NCBI RefSeq assembly: GCF_000346505.1
Contig: NZ_ANOH01000206.1
Span: 1 to 56,508, forward strand
Direction of reading: 5' to 3'
DNA from: Aporhodopirellula sallentina SM41
GTDB taxonomy: Bacteria > Planctomycetota > Planctomycetia > Pirellulales > Pirellulaceae
Length of the DNA stretch: 56,508 nucleotides
Notes under the pieces: generated by a model
What the model was told of the DNA's origin: nothing
Database searches by the model: none
What the model saw: the letters and a program-made list of their open reading frames with translations, nothing else
Program-made: the position numbers and the translations under genes
Part shown: positions 44,856-55,086 of the stretch, piece by piece
How the letters are laid out: each line of letters opens with the position of its first letter
How positions within the stretch are numbered: position 1 is the stretch's first letter

Positions 44856-44866
44856 CGAAGACACGG

Positions 44867-46945
44867 CTATTTGCGATCCTCATTTTTTGGATGGAAATCA
44901 AATGCATTGGAAGACGCATCCGCCGGCATCCGCCAATCACCTCGTGGTGACAAGGAAACCGAACCGACCTTCGGACCGTCAGGAACACAGTTGCGTTTGT
45001 ACTGACTGTTGAAAAACCGTCGAATGAAGGTTTGCAGTGTCCGGGTGATCGTCTCCTCGCTGTGCGGTTCACTGAACTCGGCTTGAGAGGCGAGGAAGTG
45101 CAGTTTCGCCGCGTCGCAACCGCTGCGGATGAAATGGTACAGAAAGAAGTCGTGCAACTCATAAGGCCCGAGCGACGCCTCGGTGCTCTGACGGATTTTT
45201 CCATCCGTCGTCGGCGGCAGCAGCTCCGGCGAAATCGGTGTGTCGGCGATCTCGTGCAGCAACGTTCGCATTTGTTCGTCGTAGCGGTGGTCAGCGATGT
45301 AACGCACGAGGTATCGCACCAACGTCTTGGGAATCGAACAGTTCACGTTGTACATCGACATGTGATCGCCGTTGTAGGTGCTCCACCCGAGAGCTTGCTC
45401 GCTCAAATCGCCGGTACCGAGAACAAACCCACGGCTCATCAACAACAACGTCCGCATTCGGGCCTGCACGTTTTCGAATACCAAATCATACGCGTCATCC
45501 GGCGTCGCTTGCAGTCGTGCTTGCAAGGCAGCGATTTCGGTTTTTGCATCCACCTCGATCCCCATCGGCGAATGCTCCAGCCCGACGAAAGTATCGAGCG
45601 ACAGTTGCCGGATGTCGACGTTCTGACACGTCACGCCGAGGCGTTGCACCAACTCCAGCGCGTTGTCGCGAGTGTGGTCGGTCGTTCCGAAACCGGGCAT
45701 CACGAGCGCTTTGATCACGCCGCGATCCCGTTGGAGGTGATCGACCGCACCGACCGCCACCAGCAACGCGAGCGTACTGTCGAGCCCACCGGATACTCCG
45801 ATCGCCAACGGCAAATCGTCCGGCAAGCCGCTAAGCCGTTTGACCAACCCGCCCGTTTGAATCGCCAAGATCTCCGCGCAACGTTCCTCCCGCTCGGCAA
45901 AGTTATCCGGAACAAACGGATGTGGATCGATTCGTCGAATCACACGGGTTCGGCTCTTCACCGCCGCGTTCTCGTCGGCTGAACTCGCCGAATCGTCTCG
46001 TCCAACATCAATGGTGCGGTAGGGCCGCGGCAACGAATCACGGAAGTCATCGAACGATCCGATCACGCGTCGATCGTGAGCGAGCTTTTGCAGATCGAGA
46101 TCACGCGTCAGCGCGGTCGCCCCGGGTAAGACGGGTTGCTCGCCGTCGCCAATGCGACGCGACGTGCCCAACAGACTGCCGTTCTCCGCAATCAAACAAT
46201 GCCCACCAAAGACTAGATCGCTCGTCGATTCGTCTCCGCCGGCGGACGCATACACATACCCGCAAATCAGCCGTCCGGATTGGCTGACAACGAGGTCGCG
46301 TCGCCACTGTGCTTTGCCGACCGTCTCGTTGCTGGCCGACAAATTCACGACCACGTTTGCCCCCGCGATCACCGCATGGCTGCTCGGAGGCACCGGCACC
46401 CACAGGTCTTCGCAAATTTCGACCGCCACCAACGCGTCACCGTCACGAAACAGCAAATCCGTTCCGAACGGGACGGCCTGACGTCCGAGTGAAATCGTCG
46501 CCGGATCCGACTGGCTCGCCGCACGAAAATGCCGCCCCTCGTAGAACTCGCGATAAGTGGGCAGGAATGTTTTTGGGACCACGCCATGAACGCGGCCATT
46601 GCCGATCACGGCGGCCACGTTCATCAGGCTCGTCCCGACCTCCATCGGCAACCCCGCGACGACCAACCCCGACCGACCGACAGTCGACTCAGCCAACCGC
46701 ATCAATCCGTCCAAAGCCGCCCGCAACAGTTGCTTCGTCGCAAACAGGTCGCCGCACGTGTACCCCGTGATCCCCAACTCCGGCAACACAACCAGATCAG
46801 AATCCTCGAATTGACGAATCGTTTCAATCGATGCCGCCACATTGAACGCAGGATCGGCCACACGCAATTCCGGTGACGCCGCTGTGGTCCGATAGTAGCC
46901 GTGCTGTCGTAAGGGATCAGGAATAACTTCGTTGGCCATCTTCAA
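44867..46945 (-). CDS. nadE: Glutamine-dependent NAD+ synthetase
   Basis: A 692-residue two-domain enzyme that makes NAD+ from deamido-NAD+, ATP and glutamine. The N-terminal nitrilase-like glutaminase domain has the Glu-Lys-Cys triad: E56 in [12 protein letters not shown]125 in [17 protein letters not shown], and C178 in [14 protein letters not shown]. The C-terminal synthetase domain shows the ATP pyrophosphatase loop [27 protein letters not shown], and [12 protein letters not shown]. The length fits long-type NadE proteins. An ATG two codons in is equally usable. The YaiI gene follows 11 bases beyond. nadC is elsewhere in the window. Confidence 0.96.
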   Translation of the reverse strand: MKMANEVIPDPLRQHGYYRTTAASPELRVADPAFNVAASIETIRQFEDSDLVVLPELGITGYTCGDLFATKQLLRAALDGLMRLAESTVGRSGLVVAGLPMEVGTSLMNVAAVIGNGRVHGVVPKTFLPTYREFYEGRHFRAASQSDPATISLGRQAVPFGTDLLFRDGDALVAVEICEDLWVPVPPSSHAVIAGANVVVNLSASNETVGKAQWRRDLVVSQSGRLICGYVYASAGGDESTSDLVFGGHCLIAENGSLLGTSRRIGDGEQPVLPGATALTRDLDLQKLAHDRRVIGSFDDFRDSLPRPYRTIDVGRDDSASSADENAAVKSRTRVIRRIDPHPFVPDNFAEREERCAEILAIQTGGLVKRLSGLPDDLPLAIGVSGGLDSTLALLVAVGAVDHLQRDRGVIKALVMPGFGTTDHTRDNALELVQRLGVTCQNVDIRQLSLDTFVGLEHSPMGIEVDAKTEIAALQARLQATPDDAYDLVFENVQARMRTLLLMSRGFVLGTGDLSEQALGWSTYNGDHMSMYNVNCSIPKTLVRYLVRYIADHRYDEQMRTLLHEIADTPISPELLPPTTDGKIRQSTEASLGPYELHDFFLYHFIRSGCDAAKLHFLASQAEFSEPHSEETITRTLQTFIRRFFNSQYKRNCVPDGPKVGSVSLSPRGDWRMPADASSNAFDFHPKNEDRK

Positions 46946-47585
46946 TGGGCTTTCGAGTGCGCGGGAGTGCGTGACTTAGGACAGAGTAGGTGTGCGTGGG
47001 CGTCGAGACGCAACGCACCGCGAAGGGAACTTACCGAGAAACAGAACGCCCGACGATTTCGCGCCGAACGCTGCAAACTTGAGATGCTGCAGACGGCACG
47101 CGCCTCTCCGAACAACCTAAGTGAGTCGATTCGCCGGCGGGCGTTCGCTCCGGTTATGTCGAGCTTCGTTTCTTTCGAGCTTCGTTCTTTTCGAGTCCAC
47201 GTTTCGCCGAACTCCTGTTTTCTCTTTTGAACCGCGGCTACCGCCGTTGGGCGGATGAGTTTTCAGGCAGGCTCGAAACGTTGCCGACGCCCTGCGGTCT
47301 GACTCGCGTTGAGATCCCCCGGAACAAATCATCTCGAGCAAATCATCTCGCACGATGCGAACCTTCCCCGGGCCCACCTGCTCCTCAGGCGAGACGGGAT
47401 GGCAAAGTATAACGGCTGTGTGATTTTTGTTGCAGTTGCCGCGAAACACTGCCCTCCATTTTGTAATCCAGGGTGAAGACCTTGTAATTCCTTCCAATGG
47501 CCGATTGTAAAAACGGAAACCGGAAAAACACCAAATCATCGCAAACCGCTAATAACAAAGCACTTGCGAATAAAACGAATGTTTT

Positions 47586-47599
47586 CCAAACCGGTTTGG
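47586..47599. promoter_or_regulatory. Perfect 14-bp palindrome at the csrA promoter
   Basis: CCAAACCGGTTTGG. It overlaps the first bases of the sigma-54-like -24 element, where a bound protein could block or recruit polymerase. Confidence 0.5.
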
Positions 47600-47612
47600 C
47601 ACACCCTCTGCA
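47596..47612 (+). promoter_or_regulatory. Sigma-54-like (-24/-12) promoter for csrA
   Basis: TTGGCACACCCTCTGCA: the -24 TTGGCAC and the -12 TGCA have the GG-to-GC spacing of the consensus YTGGCACGRNNNTTGCW, differing at three bases. It is intergenic, on the csrA strand, 139 bases before its start codon. Confidence 0.55.
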
Positions 47613-47750
47613 TTAACGCTCTTTCGTTGCCGCGAGAAGGAAGGACTTCGAACGGTAGCCCCGCCTTTCACATCTTTTCGAGTTACAGTCCTGGTACTTT
47701 CGTTCGCTTCCTTTGGCAAGCAACGAAGCCTAGGCAATAAGGAGAATGCC

Positions 47751-48323
47751 ATGTTGGTTCTGTCACGAAAACTTAAAGAACAAATCAAAATCGGCGACGA
47801 CATCACGATCACCGTCGTCAAGCTTCGCAACAATCAAATCCGTCTCGGCATCGAAGCCCCCCGCGATGTCCGAGTCATGCGTGCCGAGTTGGACAAAGAG
47901 ACGCCTGAAACCACTACCAAGAACGAGGCCTCTGCCGACGCCGAAACCGTCGCAAAGCCCGAGGCAGCACCGACCAACCGCGTTCGCAACTTCCTAGACT
48001 CTGCCCCCACATCATCCGCCGCCCCGCAACCAACTGAACCGAACACAGAACAACCCAATTCCTCGAGCCGTGGCATTCGCAACGAGGTCGTCGACGGACT
48101 GATGTCAGCCGACGAAATGATCGCCGCGGGCAAAGAAATCGATGACGAAACGTCCGACGGTGGCAACCAACCTTGCCTCGGAGGAGACGACTCGCCACGC
48201 AGCTCGATCCAGTTGTTCTCGGGAACCATCGACCGCGACGGCACGCTCCGCGAGAACGCTCCGAGCGAAATTCGTTCGAGCCGCGATCGTGCTCCCCTGG
48301 CATCGTTCTTCACCGCCCCGTAA
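47751..48323 (+). CDS. csrA: CsrA-type translational regulator with long C-terminal extension
   Basis: Residues 1-47 are a complete CsrA: MLVLSRKLKEQIKIGDDITI with L4 and R6, then TVVKLRNNQIRLGIEAPRDV and RVMRAEL with R44; L4 and R44 are the RNA-contact positions. Usual CsrA proteins are 60-75 residues, but this one runs to 190. The extra tail is Thr/Pro/Ser/Glu-rich and probably disordered, with LMSADEMIAAGKEIDDE as a possible helix. The start has AAGGAG six bases upstream (47739-47744), and the GGA motif inside it could be a self-binding site. Known: CsrA binds GGA-containing leaders to control translation, often of carbon storage or motility genes. What the tail does is unknown. Confidence 0.9.
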   Translation: MLVLSRKLKEQIKIGDDITITVVKLRNNQIRLGIEAPRDVRVMRAELDKETPETTTKNEASADAETVAKPEAAPTNRVRNFLDSAPTSSAAPQPTEPNTEQPNSSSRGIRNEVVDGLMSADEMIAAGKEIDDETSDGGNQPCLGGDDSPRSSIQLFSGTIDRDGTLRENAPSEIRSSRDRAPLASFFTAP

Positions 48324-48383
48324 GTCGCTTCACCGCCCCGCGCGAGAGGCGAAGGCTGGAGCGAATTTGGGAACGATGCGGCC

Positions 48384-48413
48384 GATGTCGCCAAACGTCG
48401 GGGCCTGAAATCT
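48384..48413. repeat. Short dispersed repeat (family 3), copy 2
   Basis: GATGTCGCCAAACGTCGGGG then CCTGAAATCT, nearly the same as 4328-4358. Just upstream, GTCGCTTCACCGCCCCG is repeated twice across the csrA end. Confidence 0.55.
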
Positions 48414-48593
48414 CGCGTATCCAGCTACGAGGAGTGGATCCAGCTACGGGAATCCGACACGTCGAATTTCCTAATGCTCTGGGCGATGGCAATTGGCGGA
48501 CACCGGTGACCACTGGTTGATCGGTTACTTGGGTTTGATAGCCTGGGTGGCCCTCACAATCACCCGTCCGCTCCACCGTGCCTGTCTCGTCCC

Positions 48594-49070
48594 GTGCCCC
48601 GACCGAACGACCCTCACCCAAAAACGCCGCATTCACCGCCGGACTCCCAATCGCCAGGTCAGAATCCGTGGTACGCCGAGGGGCTTCGATTCGAATGCAC
48701 CCAGTGCGGTCAATGCTGCAGCGGCGAGCCGGGATACGTTTTTGTCGATCCGGCCGAAATCGACGCGATGGCCGCTGAGATGCAGATGACGGTCGAGCAA
48801 TTTGAGGAAAAATTCACCCGAAAAGTCGGGCGGCAGATCAGCCTCATCGAATATCCCGACGGCGACTGCATTTTCCTCGATCCGAAATCGCGGCACTGCA
48901 TGGTGTATCGATCTCGGCCGATCCAGTGCCGAACTTGGCCGTTCTGGGACAGCACTTTGGCGTCTCCCGCCGACTGGAAAGAAACCTGCGAGGTCTGCCC
49001 CGGTGCCGGAACCGGACCGCTGTATTCCCTCGAGGAAATCGAGGTCCGGCGAACCGAGAAATCCGTCTAA
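48594..49070 (+). CDS. YkgJ-type cysteine cluster protein
   Basis: A 158-residue protein, GTG start. The Pro-rich first 25 residues are probably disordered. Seen: FECTQCGQCCSGEPGYVFV with the C-x2-C-x2-C-C cluster, DGDCIFLD, HCMVYRSRPIQCRTWPFW with two further Cys, and ETCEVCPGAG. These are the hallmarks of the YkgJ/UPF0153 family, which probably binds zinc or an Fe-S cluster. Function is not established. A Glu-rich end follows. No operon partner is obvious: the HU-like gene starts 313 bases later. Confidence 0.9.
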   Translation: MPRPNDPHPKTPHSPPDSQSPGQNPWYAEGLRFECTQCGQCCSGEPGYVFVDPAEIDAMAAEMQMTVEQFEEKFTRKVGRQISLIEYPDGDCIFLDPKSRHCMVYRSRPIQCRTWPFWDSTLASPADWKETCEVCPGAGTGPLYSLEEIEVRRTEKSV

Positions 49071-49382
49071 AAGCCCACCCGCCATTCGGATCTCGACAAA
49101 AATTCGAGATTTGGTGGGGATCCCAGAATTTCTTCAGATTGATTGGACTTTAACGGTTGCGCCAGTCGATACCCATTGTGCGGGTTAATCGGCGACGTAC
49201 CGGGCAACCAGATGGATTCCAATTCCATCCTGTTTTCCAAGGCTACGTCGGCTTGACACTCGCCCGTCAACGTCCATACAGTGACGGCTCCTAAGTCGTG
49301 CAGAGTCAACGATTTGCGTCCTTCCGACGCGATCCACGCCTGTTCGGCATCGTGAGTCCACTGGGTTGGGAGTGCTGACGGA
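49071..49382. other. Intergenic gap with a promoter candidate
   Basis: No gene supported. It contains TTGACA (49253-49258) and TACAGT (49277-49282), 18 bases apart, facing the HU-like gene. Confidence 0.5.
49253..49282 (+). promoter_or_regulatory. Sigma-70-like promoter candidate for the HU-like gene
   Basis: -35 TTGACA, 18-base spacer, -10 TACAGT. It lies 101 bases before the GTG start. Matches the consensus at 6/6 and 4/6. Confidence 0.45.
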
Positions 49383-49829
49383 GTGACGAAAAAAGAGATC
49401 GTGCGAGTCATTTCCGAAGAACTCGGATTGACCCAGCAGCAGACCAAAGAGGTTGTGCAACGGACGTTCGATTCAATCGTCGAAACCTTGGTTCGCGAAG
49501 GCAGAATCGAGTTGCGAAACTTTGGCGTCTTCGAAGTCAAACTTCGAGCCGCTCGCAACGCGAGGAACCCCAAAACGAGCCAACAAGTTCACGTCCCTGA
49601 AAAGTACGTCGTCAGTTTCAAACCTGGAAAGGTGATGGAACAGCGAGTTCAGGAGCTGAGCGAAAAACCCAGCCGACCGGATTGGCTGGACATGACGGAT
49701 GAATCCAGCACCGCACGCTCGGGGAAACCCGGCACCTCGGATCCAAAATCCACCGACCGTTTAAACCAAAATTCAAAATCACCTCGCGATTCAGACGGCC
49801 CCATCAGCCCGAGCGGCAACTGGGGATAG
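49383..49829 (+). CDS. HU/IHF-family DNA-binding protein with C-terminal tail
   Basis: A 148-residue protein, GTG start. Residues 1-90 are a complete HU/IHF fold: [40 protein letters not shown], then [23 protein letters not shown] with the G-x-F-x-V strand and the A-R-N-P signature at the DNA-contacting arm tip, and [13 protein letters not shown]. Family members bend and compact DNA as dimers. The last 55 residues are polar ([17 protein letters not shown]), so the protein is longer than HU (90). Presumably cytoplasmic and nucleoid-bound. The small lipoprotein gene starts 40 bases downstream on the same strand. Confidence 0.92.
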   Translation: MTKKEIVRVISEELGLTQQQTKEVVQRTFDSIVETLVREGRIELRNFGVFEVKLRAARNARNPKTSQQVHVPEKYVVSFKPGKVMEQRVQELSEKPSRPDWLDMTDESSTARSGKPGTSDPKSTDRLNQNSKSPRDSDGPISPSGNWG

Positions 49830-49869
49830 TGGGAATCGCGAACGCTTGTTGTTCACGGAGGAACCCCAG

Positions 49870-50178
49870 ATGACACTTTCGACAGCGGCGATCGACGCCA
49901 CCGAAGCCAAAACCTCGGCTGGCCCAGCGACCCGGACTCGTTCCGCGCTGAAATCGGCCGCCATGCGAATGATCCTCGGGTTGACCTTGATGGTCGCGGT
50001 TTCGACCAGCGTCGGATGCTTCGTGCCGATCTATTCGGCTCGCCCTGAACGCCGTGTGCAACAGTTGCTCTATACTTCGGAAAACTTGCGTGCCATCGTC
50101 GACGAATGGGAACGCTTCTGGCAGCTCGATGCACCGAGTCACCTGACTCCGATCCGTACCCACGGCGGCGTCCTCTAA
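49870..50178 (+). CDS. Small putative lipoprotein
   Basis: A 102-residue protein starting at the ATG at 49870, with ACGGAGGAA about ten bases upstream. A long polar leader precedes a hydrophobic signal, AAMRMILGLTLMVAVSTSVGC, whose last Cys fits a lipobox. The mature part is short: RPERRVQQLLYTSENLRAIV, DEWERFWQLDAPSHLTPIRT and HGGVL, mostly one amphipathic helix. The strong EWERFW / SHLTP pattern looks conserved, as in small planctomycete proteins of unknown role. An internal ATG (MRMILG) would give a more usual signal length. Confidence 0.65.
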   Translation: MTLSTAAIDATEAKTSAGPATRTRSALKSAAMRMILGLTLMVAVSTSVGCFVPIYSARPERRVQQLLYTSENLRAIVDEWERFWQLDAPSHLTPIRTHGGVL

Positions 50179-50237
50179 GCAGAACAACGACAAACGCCTG
50201 GATGCCTGCATACGTCCGGGCGCAACAGTCCATATCG

Positions 50238-50290
50238 ATAGGACCGGTTCCTTTCCGCCTGCACGACAGGTGGAAGGGAATCGGTCCTAT
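50238..50290 (+). terminator. Long perfect hairpin, probable terminator
   Basis: ATAGGACCGGTTCCTTTCCG+CCTG, loop CACGA, CAGG+TGGAAGGGAATCGGTCCTAT: 24 consecutive pairs with three G-U wobbles. It is followed by TTTCGTTT and lies 60 bases after the small lipoprotein gene. Confidence 0.65.
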
Positions 50291-50493
50291 TTTCGTTTGC
50301 GAGTCCAAGGCGTTGCTTGGGCAGGCGTGCATCATCAACGCTGATCAACGGGCATGCACGGAAATCCAGACTACAGCGTTCTCGTTAGCGCACTGCGCCC
50401 CAATCGGCTAGAGCCTTCACTCCAACGACTGGAGCCAAGGCATCAGCCGATCCCAGCAAGGGAACACCCCTATAGAGTCCAGACGCCGGACAG

Positions 50494-50535
50494 TGTTTAC
50501 GCGCCGGGTGAAATTGTTTACGCGCCGGGTGAAAT
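50494..50535 (+). repeat. 21-bp tandem duplication
   Basis: Two identical copies of TGTTTACGCGCCGGGTGAAA+T. No role evident. Confidence 0.85.
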
Positions 50536-50622
50536 ATTGCGCATCGAGAAGATACCGTCCCTTCGGAATGAGTATCCTTTCTCTCTCCGCCTTTTAATCT
50601 CCTCCGGCTTTTGATTCACAAC

Positions 50623-52143
50623 ATGAACCATCAACGGCACCTGGCCAGTCTGCTCGCGTTTGTTTTTTTGATTGCGGGACCGCTCCAAGCTCAAGAAACT
50701 TTTCGCTATGAGGCCGATTGGGATTCGATCCGGAGCCACTATGAATGCCCGGAATGGTTCCGCGATGCGAAGTTTGGAATTTTTGTTTTCTGGGGCCCGG
50801 CTTCGGTTCCTCAGGTCGGCAACGACAAGTACGGAAAATGGATGTACGTGCAAAAGTACGTCCCCAACGGCATTGATATCCGCCGGTATCACGAAGCTCA
50901 TTTCGGGCATCAATCGGTGTTCGGATACAAGGACTTCTTTCCACGTTTCAAAATGGAAAACTACCAACCGGAGGAATGGGTATCGCTGTTCGTCGAATCC
51001 GGTGCACGGTACATCGTCCCCGTTGCAGAGATGCATGACGGGTACGCCATGTACGCGTCCAAACACACGCGTTGGAATGTGGTGGACGTTGGCCCGAAAC
51101 GTGACGTGATGCGATCACTCGTGGACACGGCACGCGACCGCGACCTGAAAGTCGGACTCTCGTCGCACTTCGCGTGGAACCGTGAGTACTACCCGAAGTG
51201 GGACCCGACCTTTGACACAAACGACCCGCAGTACCAAGACCTTTACGGAAAACCGGTCGACAAGGATGCGCCACCGACGCAGGAGTTCCTCGACCAGTGG
51301 TGGGATCGCACGACCGACATCGTCGATCAGTATCAACCGGACATTTTGTGGTTCGATTTCGGGCTCGACAAACCCGGGTTCGCTCCGGTGCACAAGAAGA
51401 TCATGGCGTACTACTACAACAAAGGTCTCGAGTGGAATAAAGGAGTCGTTTTCCAAGACAAGAACATGCGGTTCGAGTCGTTCCCGGAAGACCTGATGGT
51501 CCTCGACATTGAACGCGGCCGACGCAGCGAGGCGAGCGAACTGCCATGGCAAACCGATACCGCCGTCGGCAAGATCTCATGGACTTGGATCATCAATGAG
51601 AATTACAAGTCGTCGGACTTCTTGATCGATGAGCTTATCGACATCGTCAGCAAGAACGGAAACCTGTTGCTCTCGATCGGCCCGAAACCGGACGGGACAA
51701 TCGGCGAACGCGAGACAGCGATCCTGCGTGACTTCGGAGCCTGGCTCAAAATCAACGGCGAAGCGATTTACGGCACGCGTCCATGGAAAGTCTACGGTGA
51801 GGGCCCTGCGAAGTTTGCCGCCGGCGAAAACAGATTCAAACACCAACATCACACCGAATACGATGATGTCGAATCGGTCGCCGCCGACATCCGCTTCACG
51901 AGCAAGAACGAAACGCTCTACGCGATCTCACTGGCGTGGCCCGAAGACGGAACCTTCCGAATCGAAACCCTCCGACACGGCAGCCCTCACGTTACCCACC
52001 CCATCGCCTCGGTCGACTTCATCAGCGGACCAAAAAACATCACGTGGGAACAAACCGACGAAGCCCTCGTCATCCAAACCAACCAAGAAAAACCCTGCGA
52101 AGCCGCCTACGCATTCCGCGTTCGATTCGAGTCCGCCGAATAG
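50623..52143 (+). CDS. Secreted alpha-L-fucosidase (GH29)
   Basis: Read from the ATG at 50623 (506 residues); a TTG four codons earlier is possible. A signal peptide (LASLLAFVFLIAGPLQAQ) exports it. Seen: WFRDAKFGIFVFWGP, FESGARYIVPVAEMHDGYAM (read in parts) with the typical K-H-H/M-H-D-G region, KVGLSSHFAWN, and PDILWFDFGLDK, where the Asp in W-F-D-F-G fits the catalytic nucleophile. NGNLLLSIGPKPDGTI closes the barrel, and a C-terminal beta-sandwich domain follows. Known: retaining hydrolysis of terminal alpha-L-fucose from oligosaccharides or fucoidan pieces. The sulfatases at 12-16.5 kb would be natural partners for sulfated fucans (inference). Confidence 0.94.
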   Translation: MNHQRHLASLLAFVFLIAGPLQAQETFRYEADWDSIRSHYECPEWFRDAKFGIFVFWGPASVPQVGNDKYGKWMYVQKYVPNGIDIRRYHEAHFGHQSVFGYKDFFPRFKMENYQPEEWVSLFVESGARYIVPVAEMHDGYAMYASKHTRWNVVDVGPKRDVMRSLVDTARDRDLKVGLSSHFAWNREYYPKWDPTFDTNDPQYQDLYGKPVDKDAPPTQEFLDQWWDRTTDIVDQYQPDILWFDFGLDKPGFAPVHKKIMAYYYNKGLEWNKGVVFQDKNMRFESFPEDLMVLDIERGRRSEASELPWQTDTAVGKISWTWIINENYKSSDFLIDELIDIVSKNGNLLLSIGPKPDGTIGERETAILRDFGAWLKINGEAIYGTRPWKVYGEGPAKFAAGENRFKHQHHTEYDDVESVAADIRFTSKNETLYAISLAWPEDGTFRIETLRHGSPHVTHPIASVDFISGPKNITWEQTDEALVIQTNQEKPCEAAYAFRVRFESAE

Positions 52144-52155
52144 GACCAACCAAAT

Positions 52156-52247
52156 GTAGCCGGAGTCGCCAGACTTCGGTTGACTGTCAACGAGGTGGCA
52201 TGCTCCTACTTGCTGCACGACTCTCAACTCTTGGCGAGTTCAGCTAC
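52156..52247. repeat. GTAGC palindromic element, extended copy H
   Basis: GTAGCCGGAGTCGCCAGACTT at the left (in part) and AACTCTTGGCGAGTTCAGCTAC at the right (in part). Both hairpins are present, more divergent than in copies A and G. It lies between convergent genes. Confidence 0.7.
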
Positions 52248-52269
52248 GGGCGTTTAAGCTCGAGGCGCA

Positions 52270-52303
52270 TAAAAAAAGAGCGTCTGATTGCTCAGACGCT
52301 CTT
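52270..52303 (-). terminator. Terminator of clpC (works on both strands)
   Basis: AAAGAGCGTCTGA, loop of four, TCAGACGCTCTTT: 13 perfect pairs. On the minus strand it is followed by seven T, 29 bases past the clpC stop. Confidence 0.9.
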
Positions 52304-52331
52304 TCGTTCTTTCAGCTCGACTACCGTCGAC

Positions 52332-54929
<2,598 letters not shown>

Positions 54930-55086
54930 GTATTTTCGTCCTTAAATCAAAAACTTCAAATCTGGTTCCGAACCCTCAACGCTGCTGGCGGATAACAGCC
55001 CGCATCAACATTTCTAACGCTGTCAAATTGGCGAATCTTTCGCAGCACTGTCAACATCAACGCAAACCGTACACCAAAACCTTACG

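Larger units (their letters stand above)
46946..47750. other. Long intergenic region upstream of csrA
   Basis: About 800 bases between divergent genes. No credible gene: the largest frame (47117-47539, minus) has unusual composition and no family feature. Short repeats occur, such as CAAATCATCTCG twice near 47326-47350 and TCGAGCTTCGTT twice near 47159-47188. The right part contains the sigma-54-like promoter at 47596-47612 and a likely csrA leader of about 128 bases. Confidence 0.55.
50179..50622. other. Intergenic gap with hairpin and tandem repeat
   Basis: No gene. It contains the 24-bp hairpin at 50238-50290 and the 21-bp tandem repeat at 50494-50535. Confidence 0.6.

Noticed and set aside
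47117-47539. A 140-codon frame upstream of csrA
   Set aside because: Composition is Arg/Ser-rich and unlike the neighbouring genes, with no motif or good ribosome binding site. It covers short repeats.
54930-55086. Heat-shock operator (CIRCE or CtsR box) before clpC
   Set aside because: Neither the TTAGCACTC-N9-GAGTGCTAA palindrome nor a CtsR heptad repeat was found. Two TTGACA boxes exist on the minus strand, but neither has a good -10.
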